Source of the DNA: Mya arenaria
Taxonomy: Eukaryota > Mollusca > Bivalvia > Myida > Myidae
NCBI RefSeq assembly: GCF_026914265.1
Contig: NC_069132.1
Coordinates: 34,838,932 to 34,902,931, forward strand
DNA length: 64,000 bases
Direction of reading: 5' to 3'
In this document: positions 44,308-57,611 of the stretch, piece after piece
Position numbering within the stretch: position 1 is the stretch's first letter
Layout: each line of letters opens with the position of its first letter
The notes under the pieces: generated by a model
What the model saw: the letters and a program-made list of their open reading frames with translations, nothing else
Database searches by the model: none
What the model was told of the DNA's origin: nothing
Made by a program: the position numbers and the translations under genes

Positions 44308-45596
44308 GATTTGGAGTGGGCGCAGACATCTTGGGCATGCTACAATTATTTATCGAATGCTGTACTTCGATCGTCCATTATGCTATGTGGCAGTCAACGA
44401 TTTCCATATTTATTGTCGTCAACCCACGTGGACGTAAATATTACGCGTCACAGCCACATAGTAGAAATACGAATATTAGTTTTAAATTGTACGAGGTCAA
44501 ATTCTATGTAAAGTTAAAACATGGCTGCCAACCAAGATTCTTCATCCTCCGTAGAAATAGGAAGTAACCGCTGCATGAAGTTTTTATAGAACGCATTGTC
44601 TGCTACTCATTGAAGTATCCTCCCCTTAGTAATCTTGTTAAAGAAGTCTGTCCCAATGGAGAAATAACAAACACAGAATTATAATCAGTAAACTTTGTTT
44701 CGTCGATATATTAATGACAAATGTGTCGTCCTCAGTAGCTCAAAGGCTAGTTAATATGTTGGTCTTTACATCAAAATAGGTTTTTCATCAGTGTTCATTT
44801 TCTTTGGGTTAATATGGATAGCGTCCTTAGATATACGTATACGGTTTTTATTCTAAATATTTTGAGTTCTAAATATCATACATCCACCAGCGACCAACAT
44901 CGAACATCTGTATATACTTCACTGTATCATTATCAGTATTGAGGCATATATTGGCTTTAGTCATTTTAAAATGCCATCCAGGCTTCTGTTTTTAATGATG
45001 TTCAGGCTAAACATCATTAAAAAAAAGAAAAAGCCTTGACGGCATTTTAGAATTACTAATGTTGGCAAATAAGGAGTTTCAGTTAAATTTCACTTAAACA
45101 GGGGACAAAAGTGTGCTTGTATACATCGTCATTGGTCGTTGCCTCAGGTAGTGCAGAATAAAACCTGAAATCTGTTTTCTTGATCAACACAGTCATGTGC
45201 TTAAGGTGCTTGTATAAGGTGTTTAATGCTGATAGTCAGAAATACATACATGCCAATGATGATCTCAGAGAGTGAACACACAATTCAGAACCGGTTTTAA
45301 TGTGCAAATCAAGTTAAGGAATATTTATTTATAAAGTCGGGTTTACAACATATAGAACACAAGCTCTGGAGAGCTTTTAAAGCCGACTTGGGCAACAGTT
45401 CTACTTTTGTCAAACATGTAACAGGACTGGGTCACAAGATTCCTTATAAAAGGAGGGTGCTATTAATGTCTTCCTTATTTTTTAGTCATACATGATAGTC
45501 CCAAAAGTTTCATAATTGAATAGTGATGAAGTTATTCGTCTTAAAGCTATAAATAGAAATGTTGACAATTTGTATACCATTTCAGCAGCTAGCAAG
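44308..45596. promoter_or_regulatory. shared 5' region between IARS2 and ACTMAP
   Basis: IARS2 and ACTMAP start codons face away from each other with 1,289 bases between them. Promoters of both genes should lie here. A splice-acceptor-like CCATTTCAG at 45577-45585, just before the ACTMAP ATG, suggests a non-coding upstream ACTMAP exon somewhere in this interval. A long hairpin occupies 44961-45053. Confidence 0.45.
44961..45053. other. ~93-base imperfect hairpin
   Basis: Two arms of about 45 bases (TTTTAAAATGCCATCCAGGC on the left; AAGCCTTGACGGCATTTTAG on the right) pair with a few mismatches and a very short loop near 45005. The size and near-complete pairing resemble a microRNA precursor, but a folded-back MITE gives the same structure. 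There is no evidence of expression from sequence. Confidence 0.6.
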
Positions 45597-48500
45597 ATGA
45601 GTTCGCTGTCCAGTGAGCTAGATGAGGATTCTACGTATTCGCCCACCCTGTTCACCCCGCCCCCACTGGCTCCAGTCCCCCCTCCTCCACCTTTCTCCCG
45701 CACACATTATCACACAACCACAAATGGCATACAAACAGATGTCAACAACTCAGCCATCAGCTGTGAACCTGAAGCAGAAGGGCAAAGGGCCTATACATAT
45801 GCTTGCAGTGCTATACCGTTAGTATATTATATACACATTTGTAACCAATAAGTCTTATAAAGAATATAGTAAAATGGTATACACCCTGTTATTCTAAGGC
45901 CAAAATATTTTCCTCATCTTGTACTTAACAAATAAATGAATGATTAAACAATAAAAGTTTTTACTATATAATAAGAACAAATAATGTTTAAGTTGTTACT
46001 CTATAATAAGTATATATTCATATTCATTTATAGCAATACCATACATGTAATTTTATAAAGTCAGTTTTAAATTGATGATTATTAGGCTGTCTGAACATTG
46101 TGTCAAACCTGCCTTCCAACTTTTTTCCATTTTATTTCAGAGACAATTTAGAAAACTATGTTTGTGTTTCGTATCAAAGGAAAGTGGAACCTATTATTCA
46201 AAGTGGACCACAGTAAGAACCTAGCTGAACATTGAAAACTCTTTATCTATTATGAAAAATGCATAAATACCGTAATTCAGTGAAGTATGCAAAAAAATCC
46301 ATAACAACAGAAAAAACGCATGTAAGAATATAAGAACCAAAGCCAGTGACAAAATTTACAAAAACCCACTAGTATATTTAGCCAAATAATGAAATATGAC
46401 CCTAACATAATTTCTTGCAAAGTCAAACATGCCCAAAATGTATAACTAAATCTACATGTGCTAAATTAAAACAATGAAATTGTAGTTATATATATATTTG
46501 TATCAAACATACAATGTTTCTGTTTGTGTAGATGTGGTCTGGTTGCTCTGGCGATGGGGGAATCCATTCTGCAGCGGGAGGTGAGCCTTGACCAACTGAC
46601 CACCATCAGTCAGGCCCAGGGCTTCTCCAAGCAGGGGGAAATGTTCTCAGGTATAACATGTAGTTTATTGAAGCATAAGGGGTCATTGTGTGTGTCTAAA
46701 ATGTAAAATTATATCATACTTGGTACAATATATTCTGAAAAAAACGCACAATATTACATAAATTACTGACAAGGTTAAAAAGCCCAAACAATACCAGATG
46801 GGTAGAGCACATTTAGTTTTTAGCTCCACTGGCCGAAGGCCATGGAGCTTATGTCGTCACAGATTGTCCGTCGTGAGTGCGTGCGTGCGTGCGACATCTC
46901 CTCTGAAACTGATAAGCGGATTTTGACAAAACTTCACAGGAATGTTCCTTTGGTGGTCCTTTACCAAAATTGCTCAAATGGTTCCGGTCCATTGCACAAT
47001 ATGGCCGCCAGAGCTAAAAATAGCAAAATCTTTAAACGACATCTCCTCTGAAACGGTTCGGCAGATTTTGATGAAACTTGACAGTAATGTTCCTTGGGTG
47101 GTCCTTTATTAAAATTGCTCAAATGGTTCTGGTCCATTGCACAAAATGGCCGCCACAGCTAAAAATAGCAAAATCTTTAAACGACATCTCCTCTGAAACG
47201 GATAGGCAGATTTTGATGAAACTTGACAGAATTGTTCCTTGGGTGGTCCTTAACCAAAATTGCTCAAATGGTTCCGGTCCGCTGCACAACATGGCTGCCA
47301 GGGCAAAAAAATAGAAAAACCTTTAAAGAACATCTTCTCAGAAACCGATGATCAGATTTTGATGAAACTTAAAAGAAATGTTCCTTGGATGGTCCTTTAC
47401 CAAAATTGCTCAAATGGTTCCGGTCCATTGCACAATATGGCCGCCAGAGCTAAAAATAGCAAAATCTTTAAACGACATCTCCTCTGAAACGGTTCGGCAG
47501 ATTTTGATGAAACTTGACAGTAATGTTCCTTGGGTGGTCCTTTATTAAAATTGCTCAAATAGTTCTGGTCCATTGCACAATATGGCCGCCACAGCTAAAA
47601 ATAGCAAAATCTTTAAACGACATCTCCTCTGAAACGGATAGGCAGATTTTGATGAAACTTGACAGAATTGTTCCTTGGGTGGTCCTTAACCAAAATTGCT
47701 CAAATGGTTCCGGTCCGCTGCACAACATGGCTGCCAGGGCAAAAAAATAGAAAAACCTTTAAAGAACATCTTCTCAGAAACCGATGATCAGATTTTGATG
47801 AAACTTAACAGAAATGTTCCTTGGATGGTCCTTTACCAAAATTGCTCAAATGGTTCCGGTCCATTGCACAATATGGCCGCCAGAGCTAAAAATAGCAAAA
47901 TCTTTAAACGACATCTCCTCTGAAACGGTTCGGCAGATTTTGATGAAACTTGACAGTAATGTTCCTTGGGTGGTCCTTTATTAAAATTGCTCAAATGGTT
48001 CTGGTCCATTGCACAATATGGCCGCCACAGCTAAAAATAGCAAAATCTTTAAACGACATCTCCTCTGAAACGGATAGGCAGATTTTGATGAAACTTGACA
48101 GAATTGTTCCTTGGGTGGTCCTTAACCAAAATTGCTCAAATGGTTCCGGTCCGCTGCACAACATGGCTGGCAGGGCAAAAAAATAGAAAAACCTTTAAAG
48201 AACATCTTCTCAGAAACCGATGATCAGATTTTGATGAAACTTAACAGAAATGTTCCTTGGATGGTCCTTTACCAAAATTGCTCAAATGGTTCCGGTCCAT
48301 TGCACAATATGGCCGCCAGAGCTAAAAATAGCAAAATCTTTAAACGACATCTCCTCTGAAACGGTTCGGCAGATTTTGATGAAACTTGACAGTAATGTTC
48401 CTTGGGTGGTCCTTTATTAAAATTGCTCAAATGGTTCTGGTCCATTGCACAATATGGCCGCCACAGCTAAAAATAGCAAAATCTTTAAACGACATCTCCT

Positions 48501-51274
48501 CTGAAACGGATAGGCAGATTTTGATGAAACTTGACAGAATTGTTCCTTGGGTGGTCCTTAACCAAAATTGCTCAAATGGTTCCGGTCCGCTGCACAACAT
48601 GGCTGCCAGGGCAAAAAAATAGAAAAACCTTTAAAGAACATCTTCTCAGAAACCGATGATCAGATTTTGATGAAACTTAATAGAAATGTTCCTTGGATGG
48701 TCCTTTACCAAAATTGCTCAAATGGTTCCGGTCCATTGCACAATATGGCCGCCAGAGCTAAAAATAGCAAAATCTTTAAACGACATCTCCTCTGAAACGG
48801 TTCGGCAGATTTTGATGAAACTTGACAGTAATGTTCCTTGGGTGGTCCTTTATTAAAATTGCTCAAATGGTTCTGGTCCATTGCACAATATGGCCGCCAC
48901 AGCTAAAAATAGCAAAATCTTTAAACGACATCTCCTCTGAAACGGATAGGCAGATTTTGATGAAACTTGACAGAATTGTTCCTTGGGTGGTCCTTAACCA
49001 AAGTTGCTCAAATGGTTCCGGTCCGCTGCACAACATGGCTGGCAGGGCAAAAAAATAGAAAAACCTTTAAAGAACATCTTCTCAGAAACCGATGATCAGA
49101 TTTTGATGAAACTTAACAGAAATGTTCCTTGGATGGTCATTAACCAAAATTTGTTAAATGGTTCCAGTCCACTGCACACCATGGCTGCCAGAGCTAAAAA
49201 ATAAAAAAAACTTTATACGACTTGTCGTCGAAACCGATGACCTTTTTTCGATAAAACTTGACAGAAATGTTTGTTTGGTGCTCCTTTACTCAAATTGCCC
49301 AAATCATTTCGGTCCACTGCACAACATGGCAGCCAGAGCTATTAAAGTAAAAAAATTTTTTAAATAACTTCTCCTCAAAAATTGATGATTGTATTTCTAT
49401 GAAACTTGACGAAAATGTTCGTTAGGTGGTCTTTGCTTGAACCTTTTGGCCAGTGGAGCACAGGCATTGATGTGCCTCTTGTTGTCAAGTTTATGTGACA
49501 TTACAAAACTAATCCTTACACAACTAAGTTCTCTGCTAAAGATGAATCAGTCAGCTTAGAAATTGTACAGCATAAAGCTGGTACAGTTGTTATGTCTTTG
49601 AAGAAGAAGCTCTCCAAGTTCAATGCCAAAGTCCCTGTCTTTTTCAAATGTGAAAAGAGTGTAGTATTCCGATTTTTTCTATGTGTCCCTGTTGTGTAAA
49701 TATAATTTGTGTCCAATTATAATACAGTTACAGTCGGTTTATACTATAATGCGCAATAGTGCATTACTTGAAAATTGACATCTGAAGTTTTTAATTCATA
49801 TTGCATGGAATTTTGCCTAATATCCAATTTTGATCTTTTAGAAGATCATGATTATTTTTCAGCAAACAATATGGAACAGTTGGCGCGACTTGCCTTCGGA
49901 TGTAAAACCTCGGTACTGGACATTCGCGATGTTAGTGGGAAATGGGAGTTTCTCAACTGTCTTGCCAGGGGCGACATTTTGTTGGTGCCGTATGACCCAG
50001 ACAAGAACTATGTTCCTGTATTAAAGAAGGGTCATAAGGCACATTGGGCAATTGTTACAGGCAAGTTTGTATTTAAACTTACACTTAAGATGTATTATAC
50101 TTGTATTTAAACTTACACTTAAGATGTATTATATTGTATTTGAATTTACACTTAAGATGTATTATACTTGTATTTAAATTTACACTTAAGATGTATTATA
50201 CTTGTATTTAAATTTACACTTAAGATGTATTATACTTGTATTTAAACTTACACTTAAGATGTATTATACTTGTATTTAAACTTACACTTAAGATGTATTA
50301 TACTTTTATTTAAACTTACACTTACGGTAAGATGTATTATACACATTTTTATTTTTTGTCTAAAACCTGTGGAATGACAACTTTGTCGCCAATTTATTGA
50401 ATATTGCAGATCTGTCATTACAAGTATACTTATAATACAAATAAATAATATCAAACGTTTTATGCAAAGACAGTTTGTATTTTATTAGAATTCAATTTGA
50501 TATTGTTTAAGTCTGTATTTCTTATTCTATTGCCACTTGTCAATAAAATGAAACTCCATGAATATAAACTTGTATAACTTGGTCCTCCAAGACTAAATTG
50601 GATCGATTGATTTCTTTGCTATCAGTACTGTTTGCAGTATCAGTTGGATGGTAACCAGAATAGAAGATTATCATTCAATTCATAATTAATGTCTTTCAGG
50701 CTTTTTTGCTGCAATCAGTGATGACCAGATCTTAACAAGACTGCAGACTGGCAGTGTTAAGAAGGACTCTGAATTCTCCAACCTATACCACTGCTCCATA
50801 CCGCCTCTTCCCTCCAACACCGGGCGTGTTCTGCCTGCAGAGCCCAACATAACCCCGCGGGCATTATCGGCCATTGTTCCAGCCCGTCCACAAGGTGCTG
50901 TTGTGTCTAATAGAGCCATATCGGCCCGGACTTTGCCTGCGGAGCCACCCAAACTTCATGGGAAGGAAAACACTAAGTTGTGTCACAGTGTGGGGAATCT
51001 TTCGTCTCAGAAAACAGCTGGCGCAGTGACTACCTCAAACTCAGCAGCCTGTAGAAATCCCCTAGAAGCCGCCTCGTACATTCTAGTGTATGCTAAACAA
51101 GGGAAAAGCAAATACACAGGAATCTGGAATGCCAAGACGTTAGTTGAAAGCTGTTGTAACTTGATCGAGATAGACCCACAGAGGCTCAGGGATGAAGAGA
51201 ACTATGCTTTTCCGGATAAAGGTATTGAAGAGGAACTGTGTGGGAAGGTTGTGGTTTTACACGTTAAGAAATGA
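45597..51274 (+). CDS. ACTMAP: ACTMAP, actin maturation protease (C19orf54 family), complete (394 codons)
   Basis: Five exons join in phase (1,185 bases): 45597-45817, 46141-46212, 46532-46650, 49863-50060 and 50700-51274. The family is a cysteine protease that removes the acetylated N-terminal residue from nascent actin in the cytoplasm. The catalytic Cys lies in SGPQCGLVALAMG, split across the exon 2/3 junction. The His lies in KKGHKAHWAIVTG, and QGFSKQGEMFS, LVPYDPDKN and VYAKQGKSKYTGIWN are further family blocks. The N-terminus is proline-rich (FTPPPLAPVPPPPPF), as in vertebrate orthologues, which are ~351 residues. The extra length is a low-complexity linker in exon 5 before AASYILVYAKQGKS. 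The ATG at 45597 is chosen because upstream bases look like an intron acceptor and the in-frame extension lacks an ATG. Intron 3 holds a satellite and intron 4 starts with a GC donor. Confidence 0.93.
46822..49486 (+). repeat. satellite with 436-base higher-order period in ACTMAP intron 3
   Basis: Monomers of ~145 bases (GACATCTCCTCTGAAAC ... GGTCCATTGCACAATATGGC) are arranged in threes, and three-monomer blocks repeat every 436 bases (equivalent points at 47078, 47514, 47950, 48386 and 48822). Blocks are almost identical, while the three monomers within a block differ. The array lies between AGCTCCACTGGCC at the left (46822) and TGGCCAGTGGAGCA at the right (49447-49460), which are inverted, so it is probably the core of a mobile element. 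Open frames of 66-78 codons inside are repeat artefacts. Confidence 0.9.
50061..50062 (+). other. ACTMAP: non-canonical GC splice donor, ACTMAP intron 4
   Basis: The junction is TTACAG|GCAAGTTT, a full match to the GC-AG donor consensus. Joining here to the acceptor before 50700 gives AIVTGFFAAISDD in frame. Use of the GT four bases on would create a stop in exon 5. Confidence 0.88.
50066..50340 (+). repeat. ~34-base tandem array just inside ACTMAP intron 4
   Basis: About eight copies of a unit with ATTTAAACTTACACTTAAG and ATGTATTATACTT start five bases after the GC donor. Units differ by one or two bases, and the last carries a small insertion (TTACGGTAAG). No exon sequence is included. Confidence 0.9.
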
Positions 51275-51448
51275 ACAATGCTTCAGAGTATTGGATCACG
51301 AAACCCATGTAAAGAAATGAACAATGAATCAGTGTAGCCAATCATGTTACCCATGCAAAGAAATGAACAATGATTCAGTGAAGCGAATCGCGTTACCCAT
51401 GTAAAGAAATGAAGAATGATTTAGGATAGTGACTCACATTATCCATGT
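51265..51448 (+). repeat. 46-base tandem array starting at the ACTMAP stop codon
   Basis: Four units begin at 51265, 51310, 51356 and 51402, each with AAGAAATGAACAATG or a variant followed by CCCATGT/CCCATGC. The first unit contains the last two ACTMAP codons (AAG AAA) and the stop TGA. The other three lie in the 3' untranslated region. Similarity falls towards the right. Confidence 0.85.
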
Positions 51449-52711
51449 TAGTAGTCTGTATACTAGTGCTGTCTGTTAGACTGGAATTTACAAAGGTTGG
51501 TTAGCTTTTCATAAACATAAACAGAAAAACAGTGTGAAATTTTTGCTACTTAAGCGACTGTTTGCATATAATCAGATATGATGAGTTTGTTAAAATCTAA
51601 GGAATCGATATTTTGATTTTCTTTTCTTTTGTTTTACTTGAACATTGTAAATGGTTTCAAGTAATGGTTTCTTGTCATGTCCATATAATCTATTCAAAAA
51701 TAACATATACATGTACGTATATATAATATATTTTATTTTTGTAACACATACTTTCAATTGCTTTGTACGAAGTTAATTGAAAGTATATTATTAAGAATGG
51801 TGTCTTTTATCTTGTGTGATGTATCTGGTATAGAGCTTTAAAAGGATTTTTTTTCTCTGGTTTTCATGTCAAGAGCTTTATTTCTCAATCTATACTGCTG
51901 TTAAGATTATGGTGCTGAATCTTGCATATTTGATTATGCAATGTTACTTTCTGAACACAAATTAAATTTGACCGTTCATATTATTGAGTGATTATGATAA
52001 TTTGTAACACTTGTGTTCAATGTTTTTTCATCATTTTCTCACTTGGCATGGGTTGTAAAAATGAGTTCAGTGGAGGTAATTTTTCAGCTTTTGCAGGAAA
52101 AAGTTTAGGTATTATACTGTAATAGCTTTGGTTAAATTCAGCAAGGTGCAAAACGTTTAACCTTGGCAATATTTCAAAAAAGGGAAAAGATATTCTTATG
52201 AAACTTGGTACACATATTGACAGACTAGATATTTGTACCATGACCCAAAACTCTGGCATTACCATTTGTTGAGTTATGCCCTCTTTTGGCTGAAAAATGC
52301 AGATGAATTTAGGCATCTTATTTGCAATGCTCTTGTTTGTGAAATATTGTCCCCTGTTTGCAGACTATTGAAGCTATTTTGACATTATTGTAAATGGTTG
52401 CTAAGCAGTATTTAAACCAATCATAATAACTTTTTTCAATTCGATTACAAGACTTCTTCCACAGGACTCATTTCCGCTAACGTCACTTTTTTTAATTCTG
52501 GAAAAGTTTTTTTTTTCATATTCTTCTTCTCATTTGGAGTGTGGGTACAAGTCATTTTGTTTATTATCATTTATGAAGTATACATATGTAACCTGCTATT
52601 CACTGATTGGGAATGGGTGTTGACACTAACAGTAACAGTTGTAGTTGTTCTTGCACTTATTAATTCACGTAAGGAATTGTTATTTAGTATAGATGTGCAA
52701 TATTATCCATA

Positions 52712-52882
52712 CAGTGGAAACTCGCTATGTCAAACCCTGTAATCGGGACATTCTGGTTATGTCAAACTTTTTTCAAATTTTTCGGTTTAGTTATATTCTT
52801 TTTATTGCAGTTATATCGAATGTTCCTTATCTAAAAGTCTTGCCCAAGGTCCCAATGACTTCGACATAGTGAGCTTTGACTG
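52712..52882. mobile_element. 171-base pogo/Tigger-like MITE
   Basis: The left end CAGTGGAAACTCGCTATGTC and the right end, complement of CAGTCAAAGCTCACTATGTC, are inverted and flanked by TA. TA target sites and CAGT termini suit the Tc1/mariner-pogo group. No coding capacity. Confidence 0.6.
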
Positions 52883-54514
52883 TACAAATGAATGCATTTT
52901 CGAGCAATTGTACTCTGATTCATCATAACAGGACATGTTATCATGGTAACAATCCAGGGACGATATTCATAAAAGTCAATTTTTAAGTTAAGTATCAATA
53001 TAGTGACTTAGTGATTTCTGAAATACTTTATTATCATTGACTTCATTGAAAGTACATAGTTAAATGTTAAAGACAAGTAATTTTCTTTGAATTTGACTAT
53101 AAATATTCATGTATAAATATTGACTATAAACATGTTGGGGTAATGACTTGCTGTAAGATGGGAAATTACTTTTAAGAAGTTTTATGAATATCACCCCAGA
53201 AATGATTAAAATGTTATGTATTCACAAACATATATATTTTGTTTTCTCACACAAGTTATTTTTTCAGTTGAATGTTGATATACAAATGACCTTTCAATTG
53301 TGCTGACTTCCATATTATACTCTGAAGTCATGTGATTCATACCATCTTGTTAGTAAACCAAACATATATGCTAAATTATCCTGTAAAATCGCATTTCATG
53401 TATTCAAATGGCTGTAATGGGCGTTTCTTTGTTCTTGTATACGTACACTTGTTAAAGATTATTTTTGTTTTTTATTTCAATCAGAATTGTTGGGTTTATT
53501 TTCTGTTGTCTACTTATACGTGTATTACTGTATATCTGTGTTCCTAATTATATGTTCAAACTTTAATGTAAATTGTGCTTATTTCATTGACAATTAGTAT
53601 GCCAATGCACCACCTGGTTATAAATATTCATAATTGTTCAACCAATGAAGAGATTTACTTGTCACATGTCAACTCTGGAAAAAACAATTGCAGATGTGGA
53701 TTTGAATTATTTAAAAGAAAAAAAAATCTTTGTTCCAAAATCTATTGTAATCTGATTTGGGACATCAATTTCCAGATACTCAATTGGTTTAATGGTTGAT
53801 TTTATGTCATTCTTCTTAGAAAGGAGTTTTTATGTTGAATATTAAGATTTATTTATATTTTCATGGTTGTTGGCTTACATTTTTTATTCACATCATATGA
53901 TGTTAAACATACATTTAACTACTAAATCTGGCTATAATTTTGTGTACTAATTTAAGAAGACTTAGAATTGTTGCTTTCAGTTACATGATTTTGAGTTTAT
54001 AGACTCTTCAATTTGTTTTAAGTACCATGCACATGTTTTGGTAATGAAATATATTAAAGGATCTAGTTAACAACTTAGTTATCTGTAATATGTTTTTATT
54101 AGCTTTTTCATGTCCGTCCATAAGTATATTTGAGAAAACCGTCACATTTTATTTCTGACAGATGATTCAACTGAACTCAATTTTATTATAAATTAAAGCT
54201 TTCATCCTGAAAGTTTACAGTAACAATATCATTGCCAACTTGCTTTCTGAACTGATTTATGTTTTATTTATTTCAATCATGTTATTATTTGCGAAAAAAA
54301 GAACACACTCTTTGTATTATGCTATTTGAAATGAACCAAGCAACTTTGATATTATGTATGCTTGACAGTAAGACAGATTAAATGACTGCTATGAGATTTA
54401 CTAAGGGGATAATCAAATTGAGATTGATCTTAATTGCTCATGAAATTGATGTTTGTTGTAAGCTTTTTCTTTTTGACAAGATCTTTATATCAACTATGCT
54501 TTTAATACTGTCAT

Positions 54515-54665
54515 CGAAATTAGACTTTGGATGAACAAGCCCAAAATCTTAATCTAGTGCTTGGAACAAAAAAAATCAACAAGCCCTGCTATACGAAATC
54601 CAGGATTTCAGCAAGCCCGTAAAGCATTTTACCAGTGTATGGCTTGTGCTAATTTCCATAACTGT
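54515..54665 (+). repeat. dispersed repeat, copy B (partner at 24505-24660)
   Basis: It shares in order GGATGAACA, AAAATCTTAATCTAGTGCTT and GCTTGTGCTAATTT with the copy in the last IARS2 intron. No ends are defined. Confidence 0.5.
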
Positions 54666-55200
54666 TAATATCAATATAAATTTTGATTTACTTCTATACA
54701 TTACGGTACATATTTCTAAATCTGTTTGTTAACCATTATTTATTTATTTATTTCTCTGATTTCCGGAATGTTGTTCAGTGTATTAACAGATTGTTTTTCA
54801 TAGATATATTTATATATGTAACCAATTATTTGTAATAAACTATCTCGGCAGTATCAGTTTTGTACTCTTTTTCCAAGCTAACAATCAAACCTCTTGACTC
54901 CTGTTCATGTATAGGTCTGTTTAAGTGTTGGTTAGATGTTTTGTCATATGATTTATTGGGCAGTAGACCTTGCCTGGAGAATAGTTTGACCTATGAAGAG
55001 AAAACTAGTGGTTGGTTGTACTTTCCCTATGTATGACCCCAATTGTTTTTGGGGGTCAATAGGTCAAGCAAGGCTCCATCAACAGTGTAAAAACTTAGTC
55101 AGCATAGGAACTTATAATGCAGTTTGGCATAAGGCCATGAAACTTCTGAGGTGGATCATCTTGACTAGTAGACTGACCCCTAATGTCAGCACAATAACTT

Positions 55201-56070
55201 AACAAGAAACGCCGCAATGCGACGAAACCAGGTTTTCAATGATTGACAGAAGAACTTCAGCCTTGTCTGTTTTTCTATTTTTTGTAACAGTGACCTTGAC
55301 CATAGGGACCCCAAACGCAATCACATGAAAGATATCCATAAACTCTTCCTTTATACCAAGTTTGGTCACGGTATGTGGACCCTAACTAAAGTTATTAAGT
55401 TGCAACCATTTTCTATTTTTAGTAACAGTGACCTTGATCTTGACTCTAGGGACCCCAAATGCATTCCCATGAAAGGTATCCATAAACTCTTCCTTTATAC
55501 CAAGTTTGGTCAAGATATGTCAACCCTAACTTAAGTTATTCAGTTTCAACCATTTTTCTATTTTTAGTAACAGTGACCTTGACCCTATGGACCCCAAACG
55601 CACTCCCATGAAAGATATCCATAAACTCTTCCTTTATACCAAGTTTGGTCTAGATATGTGGACCCTAACTAAAGTTATTCAGTTTCAACCGTTTTTCTGT
55701 TTTTAGTAATAGTGACCTTGACCTTGATCCTAGGGACCCCAAACGCAATCCCATGAAAGGTATCCATAAACTCTTCCTATAGACCAAGTTTGGTCAAGAT
55801 ATGTCAACCCTAACTAAAGTTATTCAGTTTCAACCGTTTTTCTGTTTTTACTAACAGTGACCTTGACCTTGACCCTAGGGACACCAAACGCAATCCCATG
55901 AAAGGTATCCATAAAATCTTTGTATAGACCAAGTTTGGTCAAGATATGTCAACTCTAACTGGAGATATTGTTTCATAGGTGAGTTTGACACCGCCCGGCC
56001 GCCCTGACGCCCGTCTGCCTGAACAATGACGTTTGTCATTCTAATAACTATGTGCAAACCTGGTTAAAAA
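55201..56070 (+). mobile_element. composite element with ~140-base tandem core
   Basis: Five units contain GTAACAGTGACCTTGACC (near 55287, 55423, 55567, 55706 and 55852), GGGACCCCAAACGCA, ATCCATAAACTCTTCCT and ACCAAGTTTGGTC. It starts near ACAAGAAACGCCGCAATGCG and AACCAGGTTTTC and ends with a GC-rich tail (CACCGCCCGGCCGCCCTGAC) and AACCTGGTT, an inverted match to the start. The core phrase is shared with the element at 30214-31081. Confidence 0.6.
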
Positions 56071-57611
56071 GCTTTAAAGGGGTCGATTGTATTGTTGTAT
56101 GAGCCATATTGAGTTTGGGGTCAGCAGGTCAAGGTCACAAGTCATCTTCCAATTTATTCATTTTAAATCTAGCACTGTTTCTAACAAGGCAGCACTATGG
56201 GAACATAGTTAATTTCATCCAATCTTGACATGCCTTGCTCAATATGTTGATGGGCATAATAACACACAATTTCAATAACCAGTCTGACTGCATTAGTTAC
56301 TTCTAAAATTACGACCCTTAAACTGACAATATTAAACCAATTAAACTTGTATTTTCCATATGATAATAGTAATGTCTTGAATAGTTTTATAATTTGTCAG
56401 TTACTCAAGTCATAGCTCTTCAACTGTCAAAATTTGACCAATCCCTTCTTCTACTGAACCTTTATGCATGCAATCTGAAATAAACTGGGTCACAATATTT
56501 TTTTCTTTGTATATCACGTCCAGAAACAAACAAGGAACTTCTTCAGTAACTTCTGTTTAATGACCCTTTGGCCACTCTGCCTTGTGGTAATTTTAGTAAC
56601 ATTAAGGCCACGACCCCAACTTTCTTTCTTCCAAAAAAACAGACAACTAATATTAGTGGGAAATCTGACAATAATATCTTCATATATTAGGAATCTGAAG
56701 ATCACAATAAAGTAAACTATTCAACATGGCCTTGGCAGGAAACCATTTTGATGAAATAAAATATCTGGCAATGTCATCAGAGCAAGTCTTGTAAGGATAA
56801 CTGGACCGAGGTTACTAAATGTACAACAAAACAAATGCAAATTGAAATTTATTAAAATGTACGCTCAAAAGAAGAGTTATTTACAATGAACATATTTACA
56901 CAAATATATCTTATATCTACAGTACATAACAACAGTTGCAAATGACGAAAAGAAAATTTGACAGCATTTTTTTAAATGTTAGTTTTTTAGTATGTTTTTT
57001 TATGTTGCTTATTTTTAAAAAATAAAATGATGCAAAATAAATTCATATCATTCCCTTGTATTATAAATAAAATCTGAAAATGCTTTAAGATGATAATCAT
57101 TTGAACAACTGCAAGTTTAGCAGACAGTTTATTTATCAAAATAAAACAAAAAAACATTGAGAATTTCAGAAATAAAAGATGAAATGCAGCAGACTTTATT
57201 CAAAGATTTTCTACAGAAACAAGAAAAAAACACATTAAAGAACAGACATAGTTGTGTTTTATATAACTGAGATGTGCGGTTGATTACAACCAGACATTTA
57301 ATCACTGTTCAATATACTTGCATAATTTCCTCATACCAGTAATTATTTCCTAGTACATTAGTACAAGACTGTTCACATGTTAAACATATTGTCGATTTAA
57401 AATCACCCTAGCTGAAAGAAGGAGAAATTTCAGGCTCTGAATTTCTAGAACTGACATACCAATACATACATACATGTATATTAATGAAATAGTGCTGGAA
57501 AATAGCTGAAAAACATAAAGGGGGAAGATTTCATATATATAAAATAAAAAGCATCTGTTTAAATATAGATTACTTTTTTTATATTAAAGCGCTAATGATT
57601 TGTATCATATA

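Noticed and set aside
46842..49367. A ladder of 66-78 codon frames repeating every 436 bases
   Set aside because: They are the satellite read in open frames; starts and stops recur with the repeat, and no domain or splice context exists.
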